Shown in pieces: positions 17,530 to 26,500 of a stretch of 58,454 nucleotides of DNA (position 1 is the stretch's first letter; every line of letters starts with the position of its first letter). Below the pieces are notes generated by a model. It was not told the DNA's origin. It saw only the letters and a program-made list of their open reading frames with translations, and did no database searches. The DNA lies in the IMG/VR virus record IMGVR_UViG_3300034105_001504, positions 1 through 58,454 of that record; one strand, 5' to 3'. A program made the position numbers and the translations under genes. Source of the stretch: a virus.

Positions 17530-17823
17530 ATGGATAATAGATACGAAAATATAAAAACAATATTAAAAACAGGCAAAGGTAAAGTATATGATTCTACATT
17601 ATTATCATATGTAGAACCAACCGATACTGATATTGTTATATTAACTACAATGGGTGATAGATTAGATTTATTAGCAAATGAATATTATAGTGATAGTACA
17701 ATGTGGTGGGTTATTGCATTAAAAAATAACCTAACTGATATTGATTTAACGATGCAAGGTGGTATTAAACTTAGAATACCAAGTACACAAGAAGCAGCAG
17801 AACTTAAAAATTCAATTAAATAA
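17530..17823 (+). CDS. Baseplate wedge protein, gp53/LysM-like
   Basis: A 97-aa protein. It contains GDRLDLLANEYYSDSTMWWVI followed by ALKNNLTDIDLTMQGGIKLRIPS, the pattern shared by T4 gp53-type wedge proteins and tail LysM-like proteins: G-x-R-x-D, then YYxDxxxWWxIAxxN and a terminal L-x-IP. It is much shorter than T4 gp53 and represents only this module. It starts 2 bp after the upstream stop and its TAATG overlaps the next gene. By family it clamps baseplate wedges or binds glycan. Confidence is good for the fold and moderate for the gp53 name. Confidence 0.75.
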   Translation: MDNRYENIKTILKTGKGKVYDSTLLSYVEPTDTDIVILTTMGDRLDLLANEYYSDSTMWWVIALKNNLTDIDLTMQGGIKLRIPSTQEAAELKNSIK

Positions 17824-19901
17824 TGAGTAGGTTTCCATTTGTATCAGGACTAGAGGATAGTATTGTTAAAGCAATTACTAATACTGATAAAACTTTATTT
17901 TCGGGTACTAAAGCATTTGCATTTTTACAATGTTTTATGGGAGAAAATAATGTTGATGGTATTATTGGTAATGCGTCATATACAAAATTTAATATTTCAA
18001 AAAATGTAAATGGTCTTGTTAAAAAAATACCTCCAATGCTAAAATCAATTGAGGTAAAGACAACCGGTAATATGGGTGCTATTAAAATGGCAACCGCTAC
18101 AATCCAATTTTCCGATATGGATGAGGTTAAGGCAAATAGAGGATTTATGTTTATTGGAAAAACACAATTATTAGTGTGGGGATGGGCAAAAGGTAGAAGT
18201 GGAAAGCAAGTAAATGTAGCATCGGGAATGGATACGGCACTTAACGCAATAAACATACTACAACATAATAAATTTGTAACAGGACAAGATTTTGATATTT
18301 TTGCTGGAATACTAACTAATTTTGATATTAAAGTAAATGCAAATCTTACAGTAGATGTTCAAGTAGAATTATCATCACCATCAGATGTTCCGGCGTTTTT
18401 GGCATTAAGTAAAAAAAATGAATCAGTAGCAGATAGTTCAGATGATAAAAAAGCAAAAGCAACTATTATGGCAACACAAGCAGCCAAAATAGATCCAGAT
18501 ACAAGTGATGCTGCTATTTTTACTGCATTAAAAGGATATACAATAAACATTGAAACTGAAATTTTAGATTGGACATATGGAAATACTGACTCGGCATATA
18601 TGCAACTTGGATTTGTTATAAAAACTGTATGTAATAAAGGAAAAGATAGTACAATGAATGGTGGAATGCCAGTAGATGTTCAAATTGATGATGCAGTTGC
18701 ATGTGCTAGACCTATGATGATTAGTTGTTCAGAAAATGTAATTATACCAGCTGCACAAATACCCAAAACAGATGATACTAAAACTATAACATTTGGTGAA
18801 TCAACTATAAAAACAGTAAGATTAGATACCGCAAATCCAATAACATTTGGTCCATTTAATTTAGCAGAACCATTTCAATTTCCAACACCAACTGATACTA
18901 CATTATATAGTGGGGTGACATTAAAAGGAAATGAACATGGTCATATACGAAATTTATTTTTATCAGCAGATTTTTTAAAAGAAGCAGCAAGAGGGATTGA
19001 CAACAATAAAGAGTTTTTAGAAAAAATTATTGCAGAATTGAATGTAGCAGGTGCTGGATTATGGAATCTTGGCTTAAGAGATATAGAAGGACCTCATGGA
19101 TTTATGCAATATACAATTGTTGATTATAATTTATCAAATGAAAATGATGCAATTCCTTCATTGAATTTATTTTCTGAATCCTCTACAATTACAAATATAG
19201 ATTTAAATGCAGATATGCCAAAGGAAGTAGCGGGGCAAGCAATGCTAGGTGATGAGGGTAAAACATCAAAAGTACAATCATCAACTCATCCAGTAGGAGA
19301 TTTTCTATTTAAAACATCAGCACCTGATGCAGTAACTGGTGCATTAAAAACTCCGGCGGCGAACTATAAACCAGCACATGGTGCAGCAACTGAAAATAGT
19401 GGTACACCAGCAGCCCCGGCAGAATTAACGTTTAGTGACAAAGTAGCTTTAAAGTGGAACGCGGCGGTAGATGGTGTAAAAGGAGCGGTTGGTGCGGTTG
19501 CAGATGGTGCGGCATATGTGGCACAACAAGCAATGGCAGCACTTTCGGGAATGTTAAATGCACCCGGAGAACTTAGAGTTAAATTAAATACAGCACCTTA
19601 TTATAGTGGTAGTGAAAGTAGTTATTTTGTAGTAGTAAAAGATGCAGGTATAGTAAAGAATTTATATTTCCCAGAGAGTGGAGGGAAAGCATCGGATGTA
19701 TTGTTACCAACTAAATTAACATTTACAACATTGGGTGTGGGTGGATTTGTAATTGGTAAAAGTGTAAAAATAAATGAAATACCTTGGTTGACACCTGATA
19801 AAGGATATTGGCAAATAACTGATATCACTCAAAAAATAGATGATTCAAAATGGGAAATAGATGTTGAATTAAGATTTAGAGTAAAAAGAGGAGGGGAATA
19901 A
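17823..19901 (+). CDS. Large baseplate protein, possibly hub (tentative)
   Basis: A 692-aa protein. Residues ~1-200 are beta-rich with MGAIKMATATIQFSDMDEVK and FIGKTQLLVWGWAKGRSG, reminiscent of hub/spike-base beta domains. A central region includes GAGLWNLGLRDIEGPHGFMQ. Residues ~480-580 form an Ala/Pro-rich linker (DAVTGALKTPAANYKPAHG). The final domain (PGELRVKLNTAPYYSGSESS, YFPESGGK, KGYWQITDITQKIDDSKWEI) is beta-rich. It sits in an unbroken operon of tail genes, overlapping both neighbours by a few bases. Hub function (gp27-like) is inferred from size and position only. Confidence 0.45.
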   Translation: MSRFPFVSGLEDSIVKAITNTDKTLFSGTKAFAFLQCFMGENNVDGIIGNASYTKFNISKNVNGLVKKIPPMLKSIEVKTTGNMGAIKMATATIQFSDMDEVKANRGFMFIGKTQLLVWGWAKGRSGKQVNVASGMDTALNAINILQHNKFVTGQDFDIFAGILTNFDIKVNANLTVDVQVELSSPSDVPAFLALSKKNESVADSSDDKKAKATIMATQAAKIDPDTSDAAIFTALKGYTINIETEILDWTYGNTDSAYMQLGFVIKTVCNKGKDSTMNGGMPVDVQIDDAVACARPMMISCSENVIIPAAQIPKTDDTKTITFGESTIKTVRLDTANPITFGPFNLAEPFQFPTPTDTTLYSGVTLKGNEHGHIRNLFLSADFLKEAARGIDNNKEFLEKIIAELNVAGAGLWNLGLRDIEGPHGFMQYTIVDYNLSNENDAIPSLNLFSESSTITNIDLNADMPKEVAGQAMLGDEGKTSKVQSSTHPVGDFLFKTSAPDAVTGALKTPAANYKPAHGAATENSGTPAAPAELTFSDKVALKWNAAVDGVKGAVGAVADGAAYVAQQAMAALSGMLNAPGELRVKLNTAPYYSGSESSYFVVVKDAGIVKNLYFPESGGKASDVLLPTKLTFTTLGVGGFVIGKSVKINEIPWLTPDKGYWQITDITQKIDDSKWEIDVELRFRVKRGGE

Positions 19902-20266
19902 TGCAAATTAATCAAACTATAATAGATAGATATAATACTATAAATAAAAAAAAGGTGTATAAACAACCTGTATTATCACCCTACGAACCAAAGTTAATAG
20001 AAAGGGATTATCAGATTGGATTTATTTATAGATACTTTATTAGAAAACGAAACGAAGTGAATGGAACTATATTTGAAATTAATATAGATACACACACAAA
20101 ATATAAAAATGACCCATTATTCATAATAACACGTATTAGATGGAAAATAAGTGGTGAACAATACGAAATAGAAACTGCAAATAGAAAATCAATTAATTTA
20201 GGAAAATTAGATATTTCTAATTTAGATACCTATTTAAAAAATCTTACCCTATTTTCAAAAATCTGA
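19901..20266 (+). CDS. Conserved-looking small tail-operon protein, unknown
   Basis: A 121-aa basic protein rich in Tyr, Ile and Lys (FIYRYFIRKRNEVNGTIFEI, IITRIRWKISGEQYEIE) that appears to form a beta-sandwich-like pattern. Its ATG overlaps the stop of the baseplate protein (TAATG), so it is the last member of the tail operon. The ITRIRWKISG segment suggests a structural role, for example a wedge or hub accessory subunit, but I recognise no family. It ends in TGA, rare in this window. Confidence 0.55.
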   Translation: MQINQTIIDRYNTINKKKVYKQPVLSPYEPKLIERDYQIGFIYRYFIRKRNEVNGTIFEINIDTHTKYKNDPLFIITRIRWKISGEQYEIETANRKSINLGKLDISNLDTYLKNLTLFSKI

Positions 20267-20283
20267 TAAAAGTCATATTATTA

Positions 20284-20315
20284 TTTGGTTAGTAAAAAAT
20301 AATAGATTATATTTA
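20284..20315 (+). promoter_or_regulatory. Bacteroidetes-type promoter for the PhyH gene
   Basis: TTTG (20284-20287), a 20-bp spacer and TATATTTA (20308-20315). TTTGGTTAG resembles the TTTGGTAG of other promoters here. The ATG is 20 bp downstream. Confidence 0.65.
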
Positions 20316-20335
20316 TAATAAATAAAACAAGTTAT

Positions 20336-21145
20336 ATGGCAAAATTAAAACATCTTAGTGAAGAAGAAGTTCAACAAATTACATTTGATTGGAGATACAA
20401 AGGATTCACAATATTAGATTTATTAACAGAAGAAGAGTGTGATGAAATTAACGCAGAGTTAGAAACACTTCGTCAACAAAGAATCGGCACTACTACCGAA
20501 GATGGTAAAGAGTGGGGAGATTGGGACCCGTTTTCATATCCACATAAAATTTCAGCTAAATTAGAAAAACTATTTTGTCATCCAAAAGTTTTGGAAGCAG
20601 TAGAATATTTAATGGAAGGGGAAGCAGAAGGAATGCAAACGTGGTGTTACTTTAAACCACCTGGACAATTAGGTAGAGACCAGCATCAAAATGCATTTTA
20701 CACAGGTTGTAAACACAACGAAATCATCAACACTTCTTTGGCATTAGATAATCACGATCCTGAAAACGGAGCAGTGTGGGTTTACGAAGGTTCGCATAGA
20801 TTACCAATTTTACCAATTGAAGTAGACGAGGAAAGAACAAAAACCAATCCTACTTTTTGGAGAAATGAAAGAGGTAAACCGTGTGTTATGCCCGAAGGAC
20901 ATGACTTTAGAAAAATCGAAGGACATTGCAGAAAGGGTCAAGTAGTTTTGTTACATTCACACAACATTCATGGTTCGGAGGCAAATACCTCAAATCGATT
21001 CCGTAGGAACTTTTTGGGGGGTTACTTAAAAAAGGGTGCAAACTTTAACAAAGGTGGGCATATGAAACGAGAACCAATTGATTTACACGCTTTAAAAGCG
21101 AAACATTGGACAGAATCTGATGAAAAAAATTACGGTGGTTTCTAA
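20336..21145 (+). CDS. Phytanoyl-CoA dioxygenase-like Fe(II)/2-oxoglutarate oxygenase
   Basis: A 269-aa protein of the PhyH family. It has the family start (FDWRYKGFTILDLLTEEECD), the proximal metal motif region GRDQHQNAFYTG at residue ~115, NTSLALDNHDPENGAVWVYE and GSHRLP, and the distal His with the 2OG-binding Arg in LLHSHNIHGSEANTSNRFRR. The classical H-x-D is H-x-N here, which could weaken or alter metal binding. It is a single-gene unit: its own promoter upstream and a terminator directly after. Such oxygenases are common in aquatic T4-like phages; the substrate is unknown. Confidence 0.85.
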   Translation: MAKLKHLSEEEVQQITFDWRYKGFTILDLLTEEECDEINAELETLRQQRIGTTTEDGKEWGDWDPFSYPHKISAKLEKLFCHPKVLEAVEYLMEGEAEGMQTWCYFKPPGQLGRDQHQNAFYTGCKHNEIINTSLALDNHDPENGAVWVYEGSHRLPILPIEVDEERTKTNPTFWRNERGKPCVMPEGHDFRKIEGHCRKGQVVLLHSHNIHGSEANTSNRFRRNFLGGYLKKGANFNKGGHMKREPIDLHALKAKHWTESDEKNYGGF

Positions 21146-21154
21146 TCACAAACG

Positions 21155-21182
21155 AAAGGAGAGTTTAATTACTCTCCTTTTT
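21155..21182 (+). terminator. Rho-independent terminator after PhyH gene
   Basis: A perfect 10-bp stem (AAAGGAGAGT / ACTCTCCTTT), loop TTAATT, followed by T residues. Confidence 0.92.
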
Positions 21183-21184
21183 AT

Positions 21185-21215
21185 TTTGTATTATAACCAA
21201 AATGTATTATCTTTG
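21185..21215 (+). promoter_or_regulatory. Bacteroidetes-type promoter, near-leaderless
   Basis: TTTG (21185-21188), a 19-bp spacer and TATCTTTG (21208-21215), an exact TAnnTTTG match. The ATG at 21221 is only 5 bp after the box, so the mRNA should be leaderless or nearly so. Confidence 0.72.
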
Positions 21216-21220
21216 GATAT

Positions 21221-22567
21221 ATGGTATTTGTAGAAGATAAATTTGATTTTGAAAGTTTCTTAATAGAATATAGAAAACACACTAATTTAATATACGTTAG
21301 ATTATCAGATGAAGAAAAGCATGTGATGAACAATCGTATATCATTTATCTATATTAAATCAAAAACCAATGAGTGGGTTATAAATGTAAACAATGGTGAT
21401 GGATTAGGAATTAAAATAGAAGCATTGGGGCAATTATTAGATACACAACATCCTCAGTTAATTTTTAATTACAAATCAATTTCACAAATATTAAATTTTA
21501 CTAAAGGATTTGATGTAGATTTAGCTAAATTTATTGAGTATGGTTATCATGATATTGAATTGAGCGACAATCAATTAAATCAATTTTACAAATCAAAGTT
21601 TAAAGGTGAACCATTTTTGAATGATAGTATTCCAATGGTTAAACAAATAGAACTTATACAACAATATGTTTCTAAGTTTTCACTTAACGTAAACAAAAAT
21701 TCAATTAAATATATAGATGATGCAACAAAGGCATTTAGTTATATTGAAAGTAGTGGATTAAAGGTAGATGGGGATTACGTTTTAACGTACAATCCAGTTC
21801 ATTTAACGAAGGATAATATGGTTTATACTCAATATAACCTAATGACATCTACACTCCGACCATCGAACCGATATGGTGGTGTAAACTATGCTGCACTTAA
21901 AAAGGATACCGGTGAAAGAAAAGCATTTATAAGTAGATTTGAAGGTGGTGAATTGATTAGTTGTGATTATGAAGCGTATCATCCTAGATTATTGATGGAT
22001 ATTATTTATCAAATGAAACTTAATTCAAAAGCAGATGTAAAAGAAATGCAATGGATTAAAGATTTCTATGGTAGTGGGTTAGATTTTTACACATGGATTG
22101 GTAATCAAATCGGTATTGATGATAGAAACGAAGTAAAACTTTTAATATTCCAAAATTTATATGGTGGGATTAGAAGTGAGTTATTAGATATTCAATATTT
22201 TAAAGAGATACAACACCTTACTGATTTATTATCTGAAACAATTGTAAAAAATAAAGCAATATTTACACATTCATACCATATTCAGTTTGGTATTGAAAGA
22301 TTAGAACCTATAACTCCTGCAAAAGTGCTTAATTATTATATTCAGGCATACGAAACCGAAAGAAATATAACAAAAATATTGAAAATAAAAGAGAAATTAG
22401 AAGGAAAACAAACAAAATTGATATTATATACTTACGATGCATTTGTATTTGATGTTTATCCGACAGAAAAACAATATTTATATAGTGATATAATACCTAT
22501 ATTAAAAGGTGGACATGGTAGATATCAAATAAAAACAACCACCGGTAAAAATTATGATGAACTTTAA
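21221..22567 (+). CDS. Family-A DNA polymerase-like protein, reduced
   Basis: A 448-aa protein. Its second half follows the PolA palm/fingers order: TSTLRPSNRYGGVNYAAL (template-primer region), ELISCDYEAYHPRLLMDI at ~247 (motif A, catalytic Asp), KLLIFQNLYGG at ~305 (O-helix K-x(3)-F-x(2)-YG) and YTYDAFVFDV at ~404 (motif C). Motif C reads YDAF in place of HDE, keeping the Asp. The first ~180 residues do not look like a 3'-5' exonuclease. It is far from the replication genes, beside tail genes, while the phage also encodes a full PolB. It could be an accessory, priming or repair polymerase. The fold is likely; activity is uncertain. Confidence 0.7.
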   Translation: MVFVEDKFDFESFLIEYRKHTNLIYVRLSDEEKHVMNNRISFIYIKSKTNEWVINVNNGDGLGIKIEALGQLLDTQHPQLIFNYKSISQILNFTKGFDVDLAKFIEYGYHDIELSDNQLNQFYKSKFKGEPFLNDSIPMVKQIELIQQYVSKFSLNVNKNSIKYIDDATKAFSYIESSGLKVDGDYVLTYNPVHLTKDNMVYTQYNLMTSTLRPSNRYGGVNYAALKKDTGERKAFISRFEGGELISCDYEAYHPRLLMDIIYQMKLNSKADVKEMQWIKDFYGSGLDFYTWIGNQIGIDDRNEVKLLIFQNLYGGIRSELLDIQYFKEIQHLTDLLSETIVKNKAIFTHSYHIQFGIERLEPITPAKVLNYYIQAYETERNITKILKIKEKLEGKQTKLILYTYDAFVFDVYPTEKQYLYSDIIPILKGGHGRYQIKTTTGKNYDEL

Positions 22568-25022
22568 TTTAGAAAATCTTAGTGAAATTATTGATGATGT
22601 TTTAACAGAATTTTGTGTTACATATCCAATTCCAAACTTTGATAACAAAGAACAATTAGAACACTTACGTTCAGTATTAGAACAATTCGGTGCAGAAACA
22701 TTTACAGATATTGAATTAATGGAAGCTATAAGTTTATCACCAAAGAAATTTACATTAGAAGCACCCAAGAAAGATGGTACTGACCCTAAGTTAGCAGCAA
22801 TTTTAAAAAAGAAAGTAAAAAATGCAGATACAGGTAGAGATGTAACCGTAGCATCAGCATTAAATTATAAAGACCAAAAAGGTAGTGGAGCAAGGTCGGC
22901 ATATCACGCAGCAGCTGCAATGTTAAAAGGGGCTGGTTATAGTGAAAAAAATGTGGATATGATTGATGACCCTAATCCGGAAGAACCACAATACTATGCT
23001 AAGCAAAAACCACAAGAAAAACCAAATTCTAAAGTAGCACCACAACAAAAATCAACTAAATCAGGTCCAATTATTGATGACCCTAAATTAGCAAAAGCTA
23101 CTATTAGTGCAGCAAATAAAGAATTGGCTAAGATAATCAAAGCCGGAGGAATACCTACAAAAGATGGCGTAGGAATTATAACAGCATTAACAAAGACATT
23201 AAATGGTCAAAACTTAAATGCAAAAGAAAAACAAATTTCAGCAAATTATTTGAGAGTTAAAGATAATCCAACAGATGCGGCGGTTTATATTGTATATCCT
23301 CCAGGAAAAGCAACTAAACATATTAAAGTTAAAGTTGGTAATAAAAACTTAGATAAATTAGTTCAATACGGAAAGAATAATTTTGGAAATAGTAATGATG
23401 GGAACTCTAGTTCAGGACCAGCAACTCCACCAGTTCCAAAGAAAGGTGTTACTGCAATGAGTATTAATCCAAATAGTGTTGATACTCCAATTAAACACGA
23501 TGGTAATTCATTTCAATTCGGAAATGGACAAAAGATAGAAAAAGTAAATCTACCAAAAAGAGATGAATTGGTTAAATCATTTATCAAAAACCAGAAGATG
23601 TCTGCGGAAGAAGCAAATAAACAAGCAGATAAATTAATAATAGCAGCGGAACAAAACAATGGTGTAGTTGATTATTTTTCAAAAGGTGGTAATAATATAA
23701 AAATGATTGATTGGGGAGCTGAGCCTACAACAAACGAAGGTAGAAATACTATTTTAAAAAATGTAAAAGAAAAAAGTATTAAGAAATTTGAATCTTTTTT
23801 TAGAAAAGCAAATAAAGGTCAACTAAGACCAGAAGAAGCTCAAATATTAAAATTTTATAATGATACAAAATCTCCATACGAAACTCCAAATTTTGATAAA
23901 TTACCACCGGAGCAACAAAAAAAATTAAGAGATGAGTATGTTGGTAAGATAGAGCATTTAATGGAACTTATGGTAAAGAGTCCATCATTTAGACAAGGTG
24001 TTCCTGATTTTGTTGAGGTACTACGATATTCGGCGTATTTAGGACAAGGATATGAAGCATATTTACCAGCAGATAGTACATTTCAAATTTCAGACATTAT
24101 AGTATTTGCACCTAGAGATATTTTAAAACAAAATACACAAGGAAAAGATTTAGCAGAACAAATAACAGGTAAAGTATCTAACATTATTGAAAGTTTAGTA
24201 TTTACAGGCGGCGTATCTGAAAAATTTTTAGAAGGTGGTGCAAGTAGTGGTATTGAGAGGGTTTTACAATCTGAATTTTTTGGTGGTAAAGATGGTAAAT
24301 TTAAAACAAAAGATAGAACATTGGAAATGATGAATACTTACACATTTGCATTTAGAAATAAAGATAGGTTTGCAAAACAAAATCCAAGATTAGAAGGATT
24401 TGATAAAGATTATAAAGCAGCAATTAAGGTAGGTAAAACAGAAGAAGAAGCAACCGAATATGCTAAAAAAGAAGCAAGTAAACGATGGACTAAATTATCA
24501 AAAGAAGAACAAAGTAAAAAATTAGGAGAATACGAAGATATTATAAATCAATTACCAGACGATAAGGAAATTGATAAACAAGAAAAAATGATTGAATCAT
24601 ATATAGATGATGCAGTTAAAAGTGGTATCATTTCTAAAGAAGAAGCATTTAAAATTAGAAAAGAAGGTCAACATCAAGGTGATTTAATTGCAGGTAAGGT
24701 TGATAAAAAAGGAGCGGGGAATTGTTTAGATAAAAAAGGAAAAGATAAATATAAAAGAATGGTTAGTTTATGGGCAAGAATGGGGGCAGCAGTAGAGCAA
24801 ATTTATAATAAAGATTTAAAATATACTTTATTTAAAAATAGTAGAGAATTATTTGATGGTAAAGGTAATTTCAAAAAGAATCAATTGTTAAATAAATGTG
24901 GAATGAGTTGGAGTTATGATCCAGGAATTGCAGCAACTGCAAATGTACAAAATGGACCAAAAGGATGTATGTCATTAGCAATGAATAATCCAAATTCATC
25001 ACATATTATTTCATTAGATTAG
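22554..25022 (+). CDS. 822-aa protein of unknown function with NADTGR/AL motif near N-terminus
   Basis: The gene overlaps the polymerase-like gene by 14 bp. Residues ~75-140 contain LKKKVKNADTGRDVTVASAL followed by a helical AYHAAAAMLKGAGY, similar in style to the small 'NPDTGR..SALSY' modules seen in large aquatic virus proteins. A Pro/Lys/Gln-rich linker follows, then a long, highly charged helical region (residues ~300-760) and a C-terminal block containing NKCGMSWSYDPGIAATANVQ. No catalytic motif is evident. The size and lysine richness would suit an internal head or DNA-associated protein, or a scaffold. I do not recognise it. Confidence 0.6.
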   Translation: MMNFNLENLSEIIDDVLTEFCVTYPIPNFDNKEQLEHLRSVLEQFGAETFTDIELMEAISLSPKKFTLEAPKKDGTDPKLAAILKKKVKNADTGRDVTVASALNYKDQKGSGARSAYHAAAAMLKGAGYSEKNVDMIDDPNPEEPQYYAKQKPQEKPNSKVAPQQKSTKSGPIIDDPKLAKATISAANKELAKIIKAGGIPTKDGVGIITALTKTLNGQNLNAKEKQISANYLRVKDNPTDAAVYIVYPPGKATKHIKVKVGNKNLDKLVQYGKNNFGNSNDGNSSSGPATPPVPKKGVTAMSINPNSVDTPIKHDGNSFQFGNGQKIEKVNLPKRDELVKSFIKNQKMSAEEANKQADKLIIAAEQNNGVVDYFSKGGNNIKMIDWGAEPTTNEGRNTILKNVKEKSIKKFESFFRKANKGQLRPEEAQILKFYNDTKSPYETPNFDKLPPEQQKKLRDEYVGKIEHLMELMVKSPSFRQGVPDFVEVLRYSAYLGQGYEAYLPADSTFQISDIIVFAPRDILKQNTQGKDLAEQITGKVSNIIESLVFTGGVSEKFLEGGASSGIERVLQSEFFGGKDGKFKTKDRTLEMMNTYTFAFRNKDRFAKQNPRLEGFDKDYKAAIKVGKTEEEATEYAKKEASKRWTKLSKEEQSKKLGEYEDIINQLPDDKEIDKQEKMIESYIDDAVKSGIISKEEAFKIRKEGQHQGDLIAGKVDKKGAGNCLDKKGKDKYKRMVSLWARMGAAVEQIYNKDLKYTLFKNSRELFDGKGNFKKNQLLNKCGMSWSYDPGIAATANVQNGPKGCMSLAMNNPNSSHIISLD

Positions 25023-25035
25023 GAAAATAAAATAA

Positions 25036-25434
25036 ATGAAGACACAATTACTTTGTACTTTTAGTACAAAAACAGATGTAGAAAATCACTTAGAATTAAT
25101 TAAAAGCAATTATACATTAGCCTATAACTACATCTATGTTCTTCAAAACAAAAACATTCCAAATGAATTGTTTATAACTTACAATGTAGTGGTAGAAAAT
25201 ACACAACCAAATTTAGAAATAAAAACTATTTTGGTTCATAGAAAAAAACAAAGTAATACATTATACACAATTAATGCATTGAACAATGTTATTATGGAAG
25301 CAACCGGTGGACAATTAGATAATAAGTTTGAAGTGGATTGGGAAAAATATAGAAATTGTATATTGGTTACAAATACCGAAGGTGTTAAAAAAATATACAC
25401 TAGAGTATTTGATGTTATAGATTTGACAAAATAA
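25036..25434 (+). CDS. Small protein before APS kinase, unknown
   Basis: A 132-aa alpha/beta protein (MKTQLLCTFSTKTDVENHLE, YNYIYVLQNKNIPNELFITY, NTLYTINALNNVIMEATGG, RNCILVTNTEGVKKIYTRVF). Proteins with this FITYNV / TLYTINALN layout are frequent hypothetical proteins of T4-like phages. It starts 13 bp after the upstream stop and ends 6 bp before cysC, so it is probably co-transcribed with the sulfate-activation-like genes. Function unknown. Confidence 0.6.
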   Translation: MKTQLLCTFSTKTDVENHLELIKSNYTLAYNYIYVLQNKNIPNELFITYNVVVENTQPNLEIKTILVHRKKQSNTLYTINALNNVIMEATGGQLDNKFEVDWEKYRNCILVTNTEGVKKIYTRVFDVIDLTK

Positions 25435-25440
25435 ATAGTT

Positions 25441-25878
25441 ATGATATATTGGTTTACAGGACAACCTGGTAGTGGAAAAACTACTATGGCTAATTGGCTG
25501 GAAGCTCATTTAATACATAAAGTTATCACTATTGATGGTGATGATATTAGAGATGTATTTCAAAACAAAGATTATTCAGAAGAAGGTCGCAGAAAGAATA
25601 TAACTAATGCACAAACATTGGCTAAGTTCTTACAACACAAAGGCTATAACGTAGTGGTATCATTAGTTTCACCATATAAAGACCAAAGAGATAAATTCAA
25701 ACAAGAAATGGGTGATAACCTAATAGAAATTTATGTTCATACTTCAAACGAAAGAGGTAGAGAAAGTTTCCATGTTTCTAACTACGAAGCACCTACTGAA
25801 TTTTATATTGATTTAGATACTACAAATGAAAAAGAAATAGATACTTTCAAAAAACTTCGTAAAGATTTGGGAATTTAA
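25441..25878 (+). CDS. cysC: Adenylylsulfate (APS) kinase-like protein
   Basis: A 145-aa protein, somewhat short against the ~180-200 aa of bacterial CysC. It has a Walker A GQPGSGKTT at residue ~7, TIDGDDIRDVFQNKDYSEEG (the ID-x-D-x-(I/L)R signature), GRRKNITNAQTLAKFLQ and NVVVSLVSPYKDQRDKF, all in family order. Known reaction: phosphorylation of APS by ATP to PAPS. It lies directly before a nucleotidyltransferase and a DUF2061 protein. In a phage the PAPS could feed sulfation or host sulfur metabolism, or the kinase could act on another nucleotide. The ATG follows AAATAGTT, the usual start context here. Confidence 0.85.
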   Translation: MIYWFTGQPGSGKTTMANWLEAHLIHKVITIDGDDIRDVFQNKDYSEEGRRKNITNAQTLAKFLQHKGYNVVVSLVSPYKDQRDKFKQEMGDNLIEIYVHTSNERGRESFHVSNYEAPTEFYIDLDTTNEKEIDTFKKLRKDLGI

Positions 25879-25897
25879 TAAATAAATTGTATATTAG
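25866..25897 (+). promoter_or_regulatory. Possible promoter for the HxGH nucleotidyltransferase
   Basis: TTTG (25866-25869), a 20-bp spacer and TATATTAG (25890-25897), with the ATG 5 bp beyond. The geometry equals that of the near-leaderless promoters, but the -7 box is imperfect and the -33 box lies in cysC coding DNA. Confidence 0.4.
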
Positions 25898-25902
25898 GAT
25901 AT

Positions 25903-26286
25903 ATGAAAAAATACGCATTATTCATCGGAAGATGGCAAACGTGGCACAAAGGACATGAATGGTTAATTAATCAGCAGTTAGAAAAAGGTAAAAATGTTTG
26001 GGTGGCAATTAGAGATGTTCCACAAGATGTGAACAATCCTAAAACCGCACAACAGGTTTTAAAAGAATTATCAAACGAACCATTCTTTACAAACAATTTT
26101 GATAAAATTTTATTATCAATCATACCAGATATTGAAAGTGTAAACTATGGTAGAGCAGTTGGATATAATGTTATCTATCATGAACCACCAAAAGATATTG
26201 AAGAAATAAGTGGTACTGCAATTAGAAATAAATATATAGATACAAATGGTGATGAAATTGTATACAACATAGAAGCAGATAAGTAA
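25903..26286 (+). CDS. HxGH-type nucleotidyltransferase
   Basis: A 127-aa protein of the cytidylyltransferase-like superfamily. The N-terminus ALFIGRWQTWHKGHEWLINQ carries the HxGH motif (HKGH) and the C-terminal part has EISGTAIRNKYI, the ISGT-x-IR motif. These motifs suit NadM-like or related adenylyl/cytidylyltransferases. ATP sulfurylases belong to the same superfamily, so its place between cysC and a DUF2061 gene leaves open a sulfate-activating role, although it is much smaller than Sat enzymes. Its stop overlaps the next start (TAATG). Confidence 0.78.
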   Translation: MKKYALFIGRWQTWHKGHEWLINQQLEKGKNVWVAIRDVPQDVNNPKTAQQVLKELSNEPFFTNNFDKILLSIIPDIESVNYGRAVGYNVIYHEPPKDIEEISGTAIRNKYIDTNGDEIVYNIEADK

Positions 26287-26495
26287 TGGTAGTAGAAAGA
26301 AAGAGACACATTGCAAAAACTATCTCATATCGAATTGTAAGTACCTTAATTGGATTCTTATTGATGTGGTTGATAAGTGGTTCAATTAAAGTAGGTGCCG
26401 CATTTGGAGTAGCAGAATTGATTTATAAACCTATTCAGTATTATCTACATGAAAGAGTTTGGTATAAATGGATTAAGTACGGATTAAAAAAATAA
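26286..26495 (+). CDS. DUF2061 small membrane protein
   Basis: A 69-aa protein. It reads RHIAKTISYRIVSTLIGFLL, then a hydrophobic membrane segment (FLLMWLISGSIKVGAAFGVA), then EHIYKPIQYYLHER-like ELIYKPIQYYLHERVWYKWI. The KTISYR-(R/I)...E(L/I)-x-KP-x-x-YY-x-HER-x-W pattern is DUF2061. The gene overlaps the nucleotidyltransferase by 1 bp. DUF2061 genes are seen near sulfate-assimilation genes in bacteria, which fits the cysC neighbour; the molecular function is not known. Confidence 0.8.
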   Translation: MVVERKRHIAKTISYRIVSTLIGFLLMWLISGSIKVGAAFGVAELIYKPIQYYLHERVWYKWIKYGLKK

Positions 26496-26500
26496 GTTAT

